Origin: Paraburkholderia sp. PGU19
Lineage (GTDB): Bacteria > Pseudomonadota > Gammaproteobacteria > Burkholderiales > Burkholderiaceae
Direction of reading: 5' to 3'
NCBI RefSeq assembly: GCF_013426915.1
Contig: NZ_AP023180.1
Coordinates: 1,364,001-1,428,000 of the forward strand
Length of the DNA stretch: 64,000 nucleotides
Shown here in pieces: positions 34,649-43,604 of the stretch (its first letter is position 1; each line of letters starts with the position of its first letter). The notes below the pieces were generated by a model. It saw nothing but the letters and a program-made list of their open reading frames with translations, was not told the DNA's origin and searched no databases. A program made the position numbers and the translations under genes.

Positions 34649-36934
34649 ATGAATCAGTCTCAACCGAACGCCGCTACACCTGACACATTCGCGCCTTCGA
34701 TGCCCTTCGCATCGATGCCGGGCAATCTGCTCGCGCAAGGCTACGCCTACGCTGTCGACGCATGGCAGCGCAGCGTGCTGTTCGCCGACGTGATGCGCGA
34801 ACGAGGCAATCAGTATCACGCGCACATGCAGGAGCGCGTGCCCAATGTGCTCGACTTCGACACCGAACTCATCGTCGATGGGCGCACGCTGCCGCGCCCC
34901 GTCAACTACGGTCTCGTGCGCATCACCGCGCCGGATGATCTGAAGCCCGACCGCGACCTTGCGGAAGGGCATGATCCCGGACGCCTGCGTCCGTTCGTGG
35001 TGGTCGATCCGCGCGCCGGACACGGGCCCGGCATCGGCGGATTCAAGCGCGACAGCGAAATCGGCGCGGCGTTGCGGGCGGGCCATCCCTGCTACTTCAT
35101 CGGCTTTCTGCCCGACCCCGTGCCGGGACAAACCGTCGAAGACGTGATGCACGCGGAAGCCGCCTTCCTCGAAAAAGTCATCGAACTGCACCCGAACAGC
35201 CCCGGCAAACCCGCCGTGATCGGCAATTGCCAGGCGGGCTGGCAAGTGCTGATGACAGCGTCGATGCGCCCTGACCTGTTCGGCCCGATCGTCGTCGCGG
35301 GCGCACCCGTCTCGTACTGGGCCGGCTGGCGCGGCAAGAACCCGATGCGCTATTCGGGCGGCATGCTCGGCGGCTCGTGGCTCACGGCGCTCACCGGCGA
35401 TCTCGGCGATGGCCGCTTCGACGGCGCGTGGCTCGTGCAGAACTTCGAGAACCTGAACCCGGCGAACACGTTGTGGACCAAGCAGTACAACCTGTACGCG
35501 AACATCGACACGGAAGGTCCGCGCTATCTCGGCTTCGAAAAGTATTGGGGCGGCCACGTGTTTCTGAACGCGGGCGAAATGCAGTACATCGTCGATAATC
35601 TCTTTGTCGGCAACCGCTTCGTCAGCGGGGAGATCGTGACGTCGGAAGGTGTGCGGCTCGATCTGCGCAATATTCGCTCGCCCATCGTCGTGTTCTGCTC
35701 GTATGGCGACAACATCACGCCACCGCCGCAAGCGCTCGGCTGGATCACCGACCTCTATCGCGACGACGCCGATCTGCTCGGCCACGACCAGACCATCGTC
35801 TACGCGACGCACGACAGCATCGGCCATCTTGGCATCTTCGTGTCGAGCAGCACGGGGAAGAAGGAACATCGCGAGTTCGTCAGCAATATCGATCTGATCG
35901 ACCTGCTGCCGTCGGGCCTGTACGAAGCGCACATGGGCGCGAAGACGGACGCGACGCCTTATGCGGAACTCGCGCAAGGCCAGTATGTGATGTCGATTTC
36001 TTCGCGCACCATCGCCGACGTGCGCAAGATCGTGCAGCCCGATCCCGAAAGCGACCGGCGCTTCGCCACGGCAGCGTATCTGTCGCGCGTCAATCTCGGC
36101 CTGTATCGCAGCTTCATGCAGCCGTGGGTGCGCGCATGCACGACACCGTTGACTACGGATCTTTCGAGCAAGCTGCATCCGCTGCGCGTCACGTACGAAC
36201 TGTGGTCCGATCGCAATCCGCTTGCGTCGTCCGTCGCGCAGGCTGCTGAAAGCGTGAAGGAAGCGCGCGCGCCCGTCGCGGCCGACAACCCGTTCCTGCA
36301 GATGCAGACGGTCATGTCGGATGCCGTCATCGCGTCGTTCGATTTCTATCGCGACATGCGCGATGCCGCCGTCGAGCAGATTTTCGAAACCGTCTATGGC
36401 GCGCCCTGGCTGCAAGCCTTCGCGGGCCTTCCGCCGCGAACCGACAGTGAAGCAAACGCCGCGTTGACGGAACCGGGCGACACCGAAGAGCGCGAGGCGT
36501 CGATCGTCGCGGAGCATGAACGTCTGCGCCACGACATGACGGAAGGCGGTCTCGTCGAAGCGAGCGTGCGCGCGCTGCTATACGTGCGGCGCACGCATGG
36601 CGAAGCGGACGAGCGCCGCTTCAATCTCGCGCGCGAAATGCTGAGCAAGCTGTCGGATCAAGGCATTCTGGCGTTCAAGCATGTCGTGCGCGAACAGGCC
36701 GCGCTGCTGCGCCTCGACAGCGAGGCTGCAATCGACGCCATGCCGGGCCTGCTCGCGAGCGCGCCGCCCGACAACATCCGCAACGCCGCGCGCGACATCG
36801 ACAAGCTCAGCACGGTGCTGACGCTCGACGACCACGAGCGCGCCGCTCTTGCACGCGTGCTGACCATTTTCGAGTCGGCATCGAAGAAGAAAACGTCGCG
36901 ACGCGCGGAGCCCGCGCGCCAGCAGGTCGAATGA
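34649..36934 (+). CDS. DUF3141 domain protein, PHA-synthase-like alpha/beta hydrolase
   Basis: This 761-residue protein has an N-terminal alpha/beta-hydrolase region similar to polyhydroxyalkanoate synthases. The nucleophile elbow is IGNCQAGW with Cys194, a cysteine lipase-box as in PhaC. The acid is Asp354 in CSYGDNITPPP and the histidine is His393 in SIGHLGIF, so the whole PhaC-type triad is present. A PhaC-like LNAGEMQYIVDNLFVGN segment lies between. The C-terminal third (about 540-761) is helical with an acidic, low-complexity part and no known domain. It heads a block with Pta, AckA, FabI and an RRM-like protein. Whether it polymerises, transfers or hydrolyses acyl groups is unknown. Confidence 0.9.
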   Translation: MNQSQPNAATPDTFAPSMPFASMPGNLLAQGYAYAVDAWQRSVLFADVMRERGNQYHAHMQERVPNVLDFDTELIVDGRTLPRPVNYGLVRITAPDDLKPDRDLAEGHDPGRLRPFVVVDPRAGHGPGIGGFKRDSEIGAALRAGHPCYFIGFLPDPVPGQTVEDVMHAEAAFLEKVIELHPNSPGKPAVIGNCQAGWQVLMTASMRPDLFGPIVVAGAPVSYWAGWRGKNPMRYSGGMLGGSWLTALTGDLGDGRFDGAWLVQNFENLNPANTLWTKQYNLYANIDTEGPRYLGFEKYWGGHVFLNAGEMQYIVDNLFVGNRFVSGEIVTSEGVRLDLRNIRSPIVVFCSYGDNITPPPQALGWITDLYRDDADLLGHDQTIVYATHDSIGHLGIFVSSSTGKKEHREFVSNIDLIDLLPSGLYEAHMGAKTDATPYAELAQGQYVMSISSRTIADVRKIVQPDPESDRRFATAAYLSRVNLGLYRSFMQPWVRACTTPLTTDLSSKLHPLRVTYELWSDRNPLASSVAQAAESVKEARAPVAADNPFLQMQTVMSDAVIASFDFYRDMRDAAVEQIFETVYGAPWLQAFAGLPPRTDSEANAALTEPGDTEEREASIVAEHERLRHDMTEGGLVEASVRALLYVRRTHGEADERRFNLAREMLSKLSDQGILAFKHVVREQAALLRLDSEAAIDAMPGLLASAPPDNIRNAARDIDKLSTVLTLDDHERAALARVLTIFESASKKKTSRRAEPARQQVE

Positions 36935-37023
36935 CAGATGGTCTCCCGGTGCGCGAGTGGACGGTCACAGTCCACCGCGCACGACAGGCCACTCCGATCG
37001 CCTCACCTACGAGGGCACTGAAG

Positions 37024-37965
37024 ATGGAACACAAACGCGAGAAATACGAGCGTCTGGTTGCCTTTGCAGCCACGCTTCCGCCGACGCCTACGGCCGTTGC
37101 GCATCCTTGCGACCATGATTCCCTGTCGGCCGTCGTCGAAGCCGCGCGGCTGAAATTGATCGCGCCGATACTGGTCGGTCCTCGCGCGAAGATCGAAGCG
37201 GCCGCGAAAGAAGGCAATCTCGATCTCGGTGATCTGCCCATCGTCGACGCCGCGCATAGCCACGCCGCTGCCGAATGCGCGGTGCAACTGGTGCACGAAG
37301 GCCGAGCGCAGGCACTGATGAAAGGCTCGTTGCACACGGACGAACTGATGGCCGCCGTGGTCGCGCGCGCCACCGGCCTGCGCACCGAGCGGCGCGTGAG
37401 CCATTGCTTCATCATGGACGTGCCGGGCCGCGCCGAAGCGCTGATCATCACCGACGCCGCCGTCAACATCGCGCCCACGCTCGATGAAAAACGCGACATC
37501 GTGCAGAACGCAATCGACCTCGCGCATGCGCTGCGTTTTCCCGTTGCGCGCGTCGCGATCCTGTCGGCAATGGAAACCGTCAACTCCAAGGTCCCATCGA
37601 CACTCGAAGCCGCCGCGCTGTGCAAGATGGCCGACCGCGGCCAGATCACGGGCGGCATACTCGACGGCCCGCTTGCGCTCGACAACGCCATCAACGAGGA
37701 CGCCGCGAAGATCAAGGGCATCGATTCGCCCGTCGCGGGCCATGCGAACGTGCTCGTCGTGCCCGATCTCGAAGCGGGCAACATGCTCGCGAAGAGCCTG
37801 ACGTTTCTCGCGGGCGCCGATGCCGCCGGCATCGTGCTCGGCGCGAAGGTGCCCATCATTCTCACGAGCCGCGCGGATTCTGTCATCACGCGGCTTGCTT
37901 CGTGCGCCGTTGCGTCGATGGTCGCGCTCGCGCGGCGCGAGCAACCCTCTTCCGCCATCGTTTGA
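37024..37965 (+). CDS. Phosphate acetyl/butyryltransferase
   Basis: This 313-residue PTA_PTB-family enzyme converts acyl-CoA and phosphate to acyl phosphate. It is the short, single-domain form. Motifs include KLIAPILVGPRAKIEAAA, GRAQALMKGSLHTDELM, RRVSHCFIMDVPGRAEALIITDAAVN in parts, and AGHANVLVVPDLEAGNMLAK. The ATG at 37024 gives the usual start MEHKREKYERLV. The frame itself overlaps the DUF3141 stop. The acetate kinase gene follows 19 bases on, so the pair makes ATP and acetate (or another short acid) from acyl-CoA, or the reverse. Resemblance to bifunctional enoyl-CoA hydratase/PTA proteins is limited to this domain. Confidence 0.93.
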   Translation: MEHKREKYERLVAFAATLPPTPTAVAHPCDHDSLSAVVEAARLKLIAPILVGPRAKIEAAAKEGNLDLGDLPIVDAAHSHAAAECAVQLVHEGRAQALMKGSLHTDELMAAVVARATGLRTERRVSHCFIMDVPGRAEALIITDAAVNIAPTLDEKRDIVQNAIDLAHALRFPVARVAILSAMETVNSKVPSTLEAAALCKMADRGQITGGILDGPLALDNAINEDAAKIKGIDSPVAGHANVLVVPDLEAGNMLAKSLTFLAGADAAGIVLGAKVPIILTSRADSVITRLASCAVASMVALARREQPSSAIV

Positions 37966-37984
37966 CACGTCTTGAGGGAGTGGC

Positions 37985-39166
37985 ATGGACGTCATCCTCG
38001 TCATCAACGCGGGCTCGTCGAGCATCAAGTTTCACGTGTTTGAAGCGAAAGGCACGCAGCTCGAACCCTTTGCGGGCGGCAAGATCGAAGAGATCTATAC
38101 CAACCCGCGCTTCACCGCGAAGCGGCAAAACGGCGAAGTCATCGAAGACAAACGTTGGCCCGAAGGCGAACGCCTCGGGCACGACAACGCGACGGCATTT
38201 CTGCTCGACTGGCTGCGCAGCCATGGCGAGGGACGCGCAACCCTCCTCGCGGTCGGCCATCGCGTCGTGCACGGCGGCGACAAGTATTCGAAGCCCGTGC
38301 GCGTCGATGCGCAGGTGATGCAGGATCTCGAAGCGCTCGTGCCGCTTGCGCCGCTGCATCAGCCGCACAATCTCGCCGTCATCCGTTCGATCATGGCGCG
38401 CAATGCGCAGGTGCCGCAGATCGCATGCTTCGATACGGCGTTTCATCACACGCAGCCCGCTGTCGCAACGCGCTTCGCGTTGCCGCCCGATATTACGGAG
38501 CGCGGCGTGCGGCGCTATGGTTTTCACGGGCTGTCGTACGAATACATCGCGAGCGTGTTGCCGCAAATCGACGAGCGCGCCGCGAAAGGCAAAACCGTCG
38601 TGCTGCATCTGGGCAACGGCGCGAGCATGACGGCCTTCGACCAGTGCAAAAGCGTCGCGAGCACGATGGGCTTCACCGCCGTCGAAGGACTCGTGATGGG
38701 CACGCGCTCTGGCAGTCTCGATCCCGGCGTCGTGCTGTGGATGCTCGAAGAAGCGAACATGGATGCGCGCGCGATCGAATCGCTGCTCTACAAGCGCTCT
38801 GGTCTGCTCGGCGTGTCCGGCATTTCCAGCGACATGCGCACGCTGCTCGCCAGCGACGATCCGAAAGCCACCGAAGCCGTCGAGCTGTTCTGCTATCGCA
38901 TTTCGCGCGAGCTCGGCTCGCTCGCGGCCGCGCTCGGCGGGCTTGACGCGATCGTCTTCACTGCAGGCATCGGCGAACGCGCGGACCCGGTGCGCAAGCG
39001 CGTGGCCGAGCTAGCGGCGTGGCTCGGCGTCTCGCTCGATGATGCGGCGAATCAACGGCACGGTCCGCGCATCAGCAGTTCGAAAAGTGCCGTCGACGTA
39101 TGGGTGATTCCGACCAACGAAGAACTGATGATCGCCCGGCACGCGCTCGGCCGACTGGAGGGGTAA
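37985..39166 (+). CDS. ackA: Acetate kinase
   Basis: The 393-residue ASKHA-fold kinase interconverts acetyl phosphate plus ADP with acetate plus ATP. The two acetokinase signatures are present: VILVINAGSSSIKFHVF near the start and GHRVVHGGDKYSKPV. RYGFHGLSYEYI, HLGNGASM and the late FTAGIGERADPVRKRV are also typical. It is the partner of the upstream phosphotransacetylase gene; fabI follows two bases after its stop. Length matches E. coli AckA (400). Confidence 0.96.
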   Translation: MDVILVINAGSSSIKFHVFEAKGTQLEPFAGGKIEEIYTNPRFTAKRQNGEVIEDKRWPEGERLGHDNATAFLLDWLRSHGEGRATLLAVGHRVVHGGDKYSKPVRVDAQVMQDLEALVPLAPLHQPHNLAVIRSIMARNAQVPQIACFDTAFHHTQPAVATRFALPPDITERGVRRYGFHGLSYEYIASVLPQIDERAAKGKTVVLHLGNGASMTAFDQCKSVASTMGFTAVEGLVMGTRSGSLDPGVVLWMLEEANMDARAIESLLYKRSGLLGVSGISSDMRTLLASDDPKATEAVELFCYRISRELGSLAAALGGLDAIVFTAGIGERADPVRKRVAELAAWLGVSLDDAANQRHGPRISSSKSAVDVWVIPTNEELMIARHALGRLEG

Positions 39167-39168
39167 GC

Positions 39169-39948
39169 ATGAACACGCCAACGAGTCAGGTGATGGCGCA
39201 ACACAAGGTGCTGGTCGTCGGGATCGCGAACGAGCATTCGATCGCGTACGGCTGCGCGCGCGCGTTCCGCGAGCTTGGCGCCGAACTCGCGATCACCTAT
39301 CTGAATGAGAAGGCGAAGGCATACGTCGAGCCGCTCGCGAAGGAACTCGGCGCGTCGCTGCTGCTGCCACTCGACGTGTCGAAGCCCGGCGAACTCGAAG
39401 CCGTGTTCGATGAAATCCGCGCGACGTGGGGACGGCTCGACGTTGCCGTGCATTCGATCGCGTTCGCGCCGAAAGCCGATCTGCAAGGCGGCCTGCTCAA
39501 CAGTTCGGCGGAAGGCTTTTCGGTGGCGATGGATATTTCGTGTCATTCGTTCATCCGCATGGCGCGCCTCGCCGCGCCGCTGATGGACGAAGGCGGTTCG
39601 CTGTTCGCGATGAGCTATCTGGGCGCGACGCGCGTCGTGCCGAACTACGATCTGATGGGGCCTGTGAAGGCCGCGCTCGAAGCGTCGTGCCGCTATCTGG
39701 CGCATGAACTCGGACCGAAGCGCATCCGCGTGCATCCCATTTCGCCGGGACCGCTGAAGACGCGCGCCGCGTCGGGACTGAAGGACTTCGATCTGCTGCT
39801 CACCGAAGCGGCCGAGCGCGCGCCCATCGGCGAACTCGTCGACATCATGGACGTCGGCTACACCTGCGCGTTCCTTGCGACGCCCTTCGCGCGCCGCATG
39901 ACGGGCAACACGGTGTTCGTCGACGGCGGCGTGAGCATCATCGGCTGA
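39169..39948 (+). CDS. fabI: Enoyl-[acyl-carrier-protein] reductase (NADH), FabI family
   Basis: The 259-residue short-chain dehydrogenase performs the last step of fatty-acid elongation. The FabI-specific nucleotide site VLVVGIANEHSIAYG replaces the usual SDR glycine motif. The catalytic pair is in YDLMGPVKAALE (Tyr-x6-Lys). RIRVHPISPGPLKTRAASGL and the end RRMTGNTVFVDGGVSI are typical. The ATG at 39169 is two bases after the ackA stop and has GGAGGGGTAAGC upstream. Burkholderia relatives usually have another, main fabI elsewhere, so this may be a second copy serving acyl-CoA metabolism; that is inference. Confidence 0.93.
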   Translation: MNTPTSQVMAQHKVLVVGIANEHSIAYGCARAFRELGAELAITYLNEKAKAYVEPLAKELGASLLLPLDVSKPGELEAVFDEIRATWGRLDVAVHSIAFAPKADLQGGLLNSSAEGFSVAMDISCHSFIRMARLAAPLMDEGGSLFAMSYLGATRVVPNYDLMGPVKAALEASCRYLAHELGPKRIRVHPISPGPLKTRAASGLKDFDLLLTEAAERAPIGELVDIMDVGYTCAFLATPFARRMTGNTVFVDGGVSIIG

Positions 39949-39961
39949 GCGGGACAAGGGC

Positions 39962-40270
39962 ATGAAACTGTTGATTACCGGCCTGCCGCAAAAAGCCTCG
40001 CTCGATGATGTGAAAGCGCTCGTGTTCCGCTATTCGCACGCGGACTGCCGTGACATCGAACTGGTCGGCGAAGCCGACGCGCACCCCGCCGCGCTCATCG
40101 CCATCAAGGGTGCGAACTGGACGACGCTGAACTACATCCGGCGCCGCCTGCACGGCATGTACTGGCATCGCTGCCGGCTGTCGGTGCAGGTGCTGTCGTT
40201 CTGGGACGTCAGCGAAGCGGCCGAGACACGCCGTCAGACTCGGACCGCGTTGCCGGGGCCCGTCTTCTAG
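39962..40270 (+). CDS. Small RRM-like hypothetical protein
   Basis: The 102-residue protein begins KLLITGLPQKASLDDVKALV, a beta-strand plus helix with the spacing of an RNP2-type RRM start, then ALIAIKGANWTTLNYIRRRL, similar to RNP1 and its helix. The match to RRM is by pattern only. It is the fifth gene of the DUF3141-pta-ackA-fabI block, 13 bases after fabI, and may tie the block to post-transcriptional control, but that is speculative. The stop is convergent with the NTF2-like gene. Confidence 0.65.
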   Translation: MKLLITGLPQKASLDDVKALVFRYSHADCRDIELVGEADAHPAALIAIKGANWTTLNYIRRRLHGMYWHRCRLSVQVLSFWDVSEAAETRRQTRTALPGPVF

Positions 40271-40279
40271 ATTGCGGAT

Positions 40280-40762
40280 TCAGACCGCGGGCGGATTGAT
40301 CGTCGAAAAGCTATAACGCGCGACACGCCAGATGCCGTCCGCCCCGCGATGCAGGATGAACAACTCCTGATTGGCTTCGGGCTGCGTTGCGTGCTTACCT
40401 GTCAGCGTTTCGATCGTGCCCGTCGAGCGCGTGCGTGCGAACGCCCAGTCGGGCGACATCGGCTTGATCTCATCGATCGAAAAACGCACGTTCAGCCTGA
40501 CCGCGCTGAAAGCGTGCGTGTACGCGTCGCGCACGGCTTCACGCCCTTCTGCCGGCGGCGCGTACTGTGCCATGACAACGGGTGCGTCGTCGTATAGGCT
40601 CATGATCGCGTCGGTGTCCGACGCGTTCAGCCCCTGCTCGTAGCGATGCAGTTGTTGCGTGATCGCGCGGTCCGTGTCGGTCAAGGGCGCGGCAGACGCA
40701 GCGCCCGGCAGCGCGACGCTGGCCGCAAACAGCACGGGAGCGAACAATGTCCTGAATGTCAT
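40280..40762 (-). CDS. SgcJ/EcaC-type NTF2-like (DUF4440) periplasmic protein
   Basis: The 160-residue protein has a signal peptide (LFAPVLFAASVALPGAASAA) and an NTF2-like domain (about 35-155: ITQQLHRYEQGLNASDTDAIM, SLYDDAPVVMAQYAPPAEG, FILHRGADGIWRVARYSFST). Such domains bind small ligands or act as catalytic pockets; the name SgcJ/EcaC is only by fold. I take the ATG at 40762 (GAGAGGGCCGTCAAC upstream), because an earlier in-frame start would overlap the next gene and spoil the signal peptide. It is last in a minus-strand series with the quinone oxidoreductase. Confidence 0.85.
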   Translation of the reverse strand: MTFRTLFAPVLFAASVALPGAASAAPLTDTDRAITQQLHRYEQGLNASDTDAIMSLYDDAPVVMAQYAPPAEGREAVRDAYTHAFSAVRLNVRFSIDEIKPMSPDWAFARTRSTGTIETLTGKHATQPEANQELFILHRGADGIWRVARYSFSTINPPAV

Positions 40763-40788
40763 GTTGACGGCCCTCTCACATGCCGCGT

Positions 40789-41775
40789 TCATAGCCGCAC
40801 CACGATCTTGCCGAGCGCACGATTACTCTCGATCAGACGATGCGCGTCCTGCAGTTCGTCGAATGCAAATGCCTGTACGAGGTGCGACGGGATACGCCTG
40901 TTCTCCACATCGAGTGCAAGCGACTTCAGCGGCGTGTTGATGAGCGGCAAAGCCTCCGTGCCGAACAACTGGCTCGGAAAGAAGCTCAGTCGCGCGGCAG
41001 GCGGCAGATCGGCGATCAGATTGAACTGATCGAGCACGGGCGGGCCGCCGAGCATGCCGATCACCGTGATCGCGCCAAACGGGCGCACCGTTTTCATGGT
41101 GTCGCGAAGTGTCGCGGCGCCGACAATTTCGAGCGCGGCATCGACGCCGGCCGGTTGTGCATCAAGCACCTGTTCTGCGATCGTCCCGACGTCGACGATG
41201 ACCGCGTCGGCGCCTGCGCGATACAGCCGCCCGGCGTGCTCCGTGGAGCGGGTCGAAGCGAGCACGCGCGCGCCCGAGGCCTTCGCATAGGTGACGGCAG
41301 CAAGGCCGACCGACGATGTGGCGCCCCGCACCAGCAGCGTTTGCCCCGCTTCGATCTTCAGGCTTTTGCGCAGCGCGCCCCACGCGGTCAGATACGCTTG
41401 CGGCAGCGCGGCCAGTTCTTCCCACGGCAACGCGCTGCCCTGAAGCGACACGACGTTACGCGCGAGCACGGTGATTTCCTCCGCATAGCTTCCCGCCCGC
41501 GTGAACTGCAGTCCGCCCATCGCGGTTGCAACCCGCTCGCCGGCGTGAAACGCGCCAGACGGATCTTCGAGTATTTCGCCGACCGCTTCGATGCCGGGCA
41601 CGCGGGGCGCGTCGATCGGCCCGAGTTTGCCGGCGCGCAGATACGCTTCAGCGCGGTTGATACCGAAGGCGCGCACGCGAATGCGCACTTCATCGGACTT
41701 CGGCGGGACAGACGGCATGTCGCGCAGTTCGAGCACTTCCGGGCCGCCGGCCCGTTCGATCACATAGGCTTTCAT
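40789..41775 (-). CDS. Zinc-type alcohol dehydrogenase/quinone oxidoreductase family protein
   Basis: This MDR-superfamily NADPH oxidoreductase has 328 residues. It starts MKAYVIERAGGPEVLELRD and shows FGINRAEAYLRAGKLG, the nucleotide fold VRGATSSVGLAAVTYAKASGARVLAS, and the C-terminal RALGKIVVRL. The structural-zinc cysteines of alcohol dehydrogenases are absent, so it is a quinone-oxidoreductase-like member. It lies next to a nitroreductase gene, 55 bases downstream of it, both on the minus strand and divergent from a LysR gene, a typical arrangement of a regulated detoxification pair. Confidence 0.92.
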   Translation of the reverse strand: MKAYVIERAGGPEVLELRDMPSVPPKSDEVRIRVRAFGINRAEAYLRAGKLGPIDAPRVPGIEAVGEILEDPSGAFHAGERVATAMGGLQFTRAGSYAEEITVLARNVVSLQGSALPWEELAALPQAYLTAWGALRKSLKIEAGQTLLVRGATSSVGLAAVTYAKASGARVLASTRSTEHAGRLYRAGADAVIVDVGTIAEQVLDAQPAGVDAALEIVGAATLRDTMKTVRPFGAITVIGMLGGPPVLDQFNLIADLPPAARLSFFPSQLFGTEALPLINTPLKSLALDVENRRIPSHLVQAFAFDELQDAHRLIESNRALGKIVVRL

Positions 41776-41830
41776 CGTGGACTCCTGATTAATTGGATAA
41801 TTGTTCCGCTTTCATCTGAACGCGCCGGTA

Positions 41831-42457
41831 TCAGGCGAACAGCAATACGTCGGCAACGGGCCTGCGTGGCTTTTGCGGCCAGTTGCCCGGTGCGGGATAG
41901 CCAACGGTGACGAGCATCGCGGGCACATCGGTCGACGCCAGTCCGAACTCGCGCGCGACGCCGGCCGGATCGAAGCCGATCATCGGGCCGGACGCGAGGC
42001 CCTTCCCCTGCGCCGCGAGCATCAACGTCATCGCGGCAAGCGACGCCGAACGGATCGCTTCGTCACGCTGGAACGCCGGGTTGTCCTGATACATCGAGCG
42101 CGCGGCGCCGACCCAGCCGTCGTAGGTCGCGCGATCCAGCAGACCGGCGTCCACGGATGGCTGAAGCGCAACCGGCAGCGTCCGGTGCGGTTCGAGCGTG
42201 CCGCAAACGATGAACGTGACCGCCGCGTCGACGACCTTCCGTTGCCCGTACGCGTGCGGCAACAGACGCGCCTTCGCGTCGGCAGTGCGAACCGCGACAA
42301 ACTTCCAGTTCTGCAGGTTGAACGCCGAAGGCGCCTTCGTCGCGAGGCGAATCAGGTCTTCGATTTCGTGGTCGGCCACATGGCGCGCGACATCGAAATG
42401 ATTTGCAGAGGTGCGCGATTCGATGTGGCTTTCAACCGGGTTCTCAACGGCAGACAT
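41831..42457 (-). CDS. Nitroreductase family protein
   Basis: The 208-residue FMN protein belongs to the nitroreductase superfamily (NfsB/RutE-type fold). Key parts are IRLATKAPSAFNLQNWKFVAV (the FMN phosphate and Ser/Asn site), AAVTFIVCGTLEP, SASLAAMTLMLAAQGKGLASGPMIGF in parts, and PAMLVTVGYPAPGNWPQKPRRP. It could reduce nitroaromatics, quinones or enals. The divergent LysR gene starts 110 bases away; the quinone-oxidoreductase gene follows. The pair likely forms an operon controlled by that LysR. Confidence 0.9.
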   Translation of the reverse strand: MSAVENPVESHIESRTSANHFDVARHVADHEIEDLIRLATKAPSAFNLQNWKFVAVRTADAKARLLPHAYGQRKVVDAAVTFIVCGTLEPHRTLPVALQPSVDAGLLDRATYDGWVGAARSMYQDNPAFQRDEAIRSASLAAMTLMLAAQGKGLASGPMIGFDPAGVAREFGLASTDVPAMLVTVGYPAPGNWPQKPRRPVADVLLFA

Positions 42458-42566
42458 CTTGTTCTCCTTGTTGATCGGGACGATGTGATGCTACTTTGGC
42501 CTATCGGAATGAAAAGCGGAACTCGCAAAACTGGCACGCTCCCTCTCAAATGTGGAAGGACGAACG

Positions 42567-43460
42567 ATGGATCTGAACGCGGTCGAAATGTTCGTCAACG
42601 TCGTGCAGACGGGGAGTCTGTCGGCGGCGGCGCAGCGGCTCGGCGTACCGCTGCCCACACTGAGCCGCAAGATGCGCGAACTGGAGCAGCAACTGTCGGT
42701 GCAACTGCTGGAACGCACGGCGCGCGGCACGAAGCTGACGGACGCCGGCACCCGGCTGTACGAACACGCAAGCCGTGGCATCGAGTCGCTCGTCGACGCA
42801 CGGGAAGCCGTGCTCAGTTCGCAGGCGCAACTGAAGGGTTATCTGCGGCTGTCGCTGCCGCCGTCCTTCGAACCGTGGTGGGCCGTGCTCGACGCGTTCC
42901 AGCAGCGCTATCCGGGCATTCGCGTGTTCGTCTACTCGACCGAGCGCCGCGTCGATCTGACGGCTGACGGCATCGATGTCGCGCTGCGCGTCGGCGCGAT
43001 CGATCACGAACTGATGGTCGCGCGCAAGATGTTCGCGTACCGGCACGTGCTGGTCGCGAGCCGCGCACTCGTCGAACGGCTGGGTCCGCCCGTCACACCG
43101 GACGACCTCAATCGTTATCCTTGCGCAGCGTGGATGCAGAACAGCTACGCCCGGCCGCTATGGCGGCTCGGCAACGCGACCTTCCAGCCGAAGCCGCTCA
43201 TATCGACGAACGACTACGCGCATTTGCGGTTTCGCGTGCTGCGCGGCGAGGCCGCGACGGAACTGCCGCCGTACCTGGTCGCCGACGATGTGAAAGCAGG
43301 CCACGTCGTCGCGCTGCTGCCCGATTACCCGTTGCCGTTGCAAGAGATCAATCTGCTGTATCCGTCGCACCGGCATCCGTCGTCGATCGTTCGCGCGTAT
43401 CTGGATTTTTGTCAGGAACGCCTGCGCGGCGACGCCGCGGACGATGGCCCGTTACCTTGA
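42567..43460 (+). CDS. LysR family transcriptional regulator
   Basis: The 297-residue regulator begins MDLNAVEMFVNVVQTGSLSA with the LysR HTH (about 1-60: AAQRLGVPLPTLSRKMRELE). The effector domain contains YLRLSLPPSFEPWWAVLDAF and GIDVALRVGAIDHELMVARK. This is the CrgA/AaeR-like type. AAGGACGAACG precedes the ATG at 42567. It is divergent from the nitroreductase-quinone oxidoreductase pair across 109 bases, which should hold its operator. Confidence 0.93.
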   Translation: MDLNAVEMFVNVVQTGSLSAAAQRLGVPLPTLSRKMRELEQQLSVQLLERTARGTKLTDAGTRLYEHASRGIESLVDAREAVLSSQAQLKGYLRLSLPPSFEPWWAVLDAFQQRYPGIRVFVYSTERRVDLTADGIDVALRVGAIDHELMVARKMFAYRHVLVASRALVERLGPPVTPDDLNRYPCAAWMQNSYARPLWRLGNATFQPKPLISTNDYAHLRFRVLRGEAATELPPYLVADDVKAGHVVALLPDYPLPLQEINLLYPSHRHPSSIVRAYLDFCQERLRGDAADDGPLP

Positions 43461-43604
43461 CGTTGTACTTCTGCACATCCCACGCGTTGCCCGCTGACGC
43501 CGTTCCCGTTATGTCATAACATGATGGACCTCGCAGCGCGGCTGCCGGCCACGGCCTACGCCCATCCTGTCCAGTTACCGGTTCGAAAGAAACACGTTGT
43601 CGAA

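Noticed and set aside
34538..36532. A 664-codon open frame antisense to the DUF3141 gene
   Set aside because: The translation is rich in Arg, His, Asp and Val with no domain, and it mirrors the codon bias of the real gene in GC-rich DNA.
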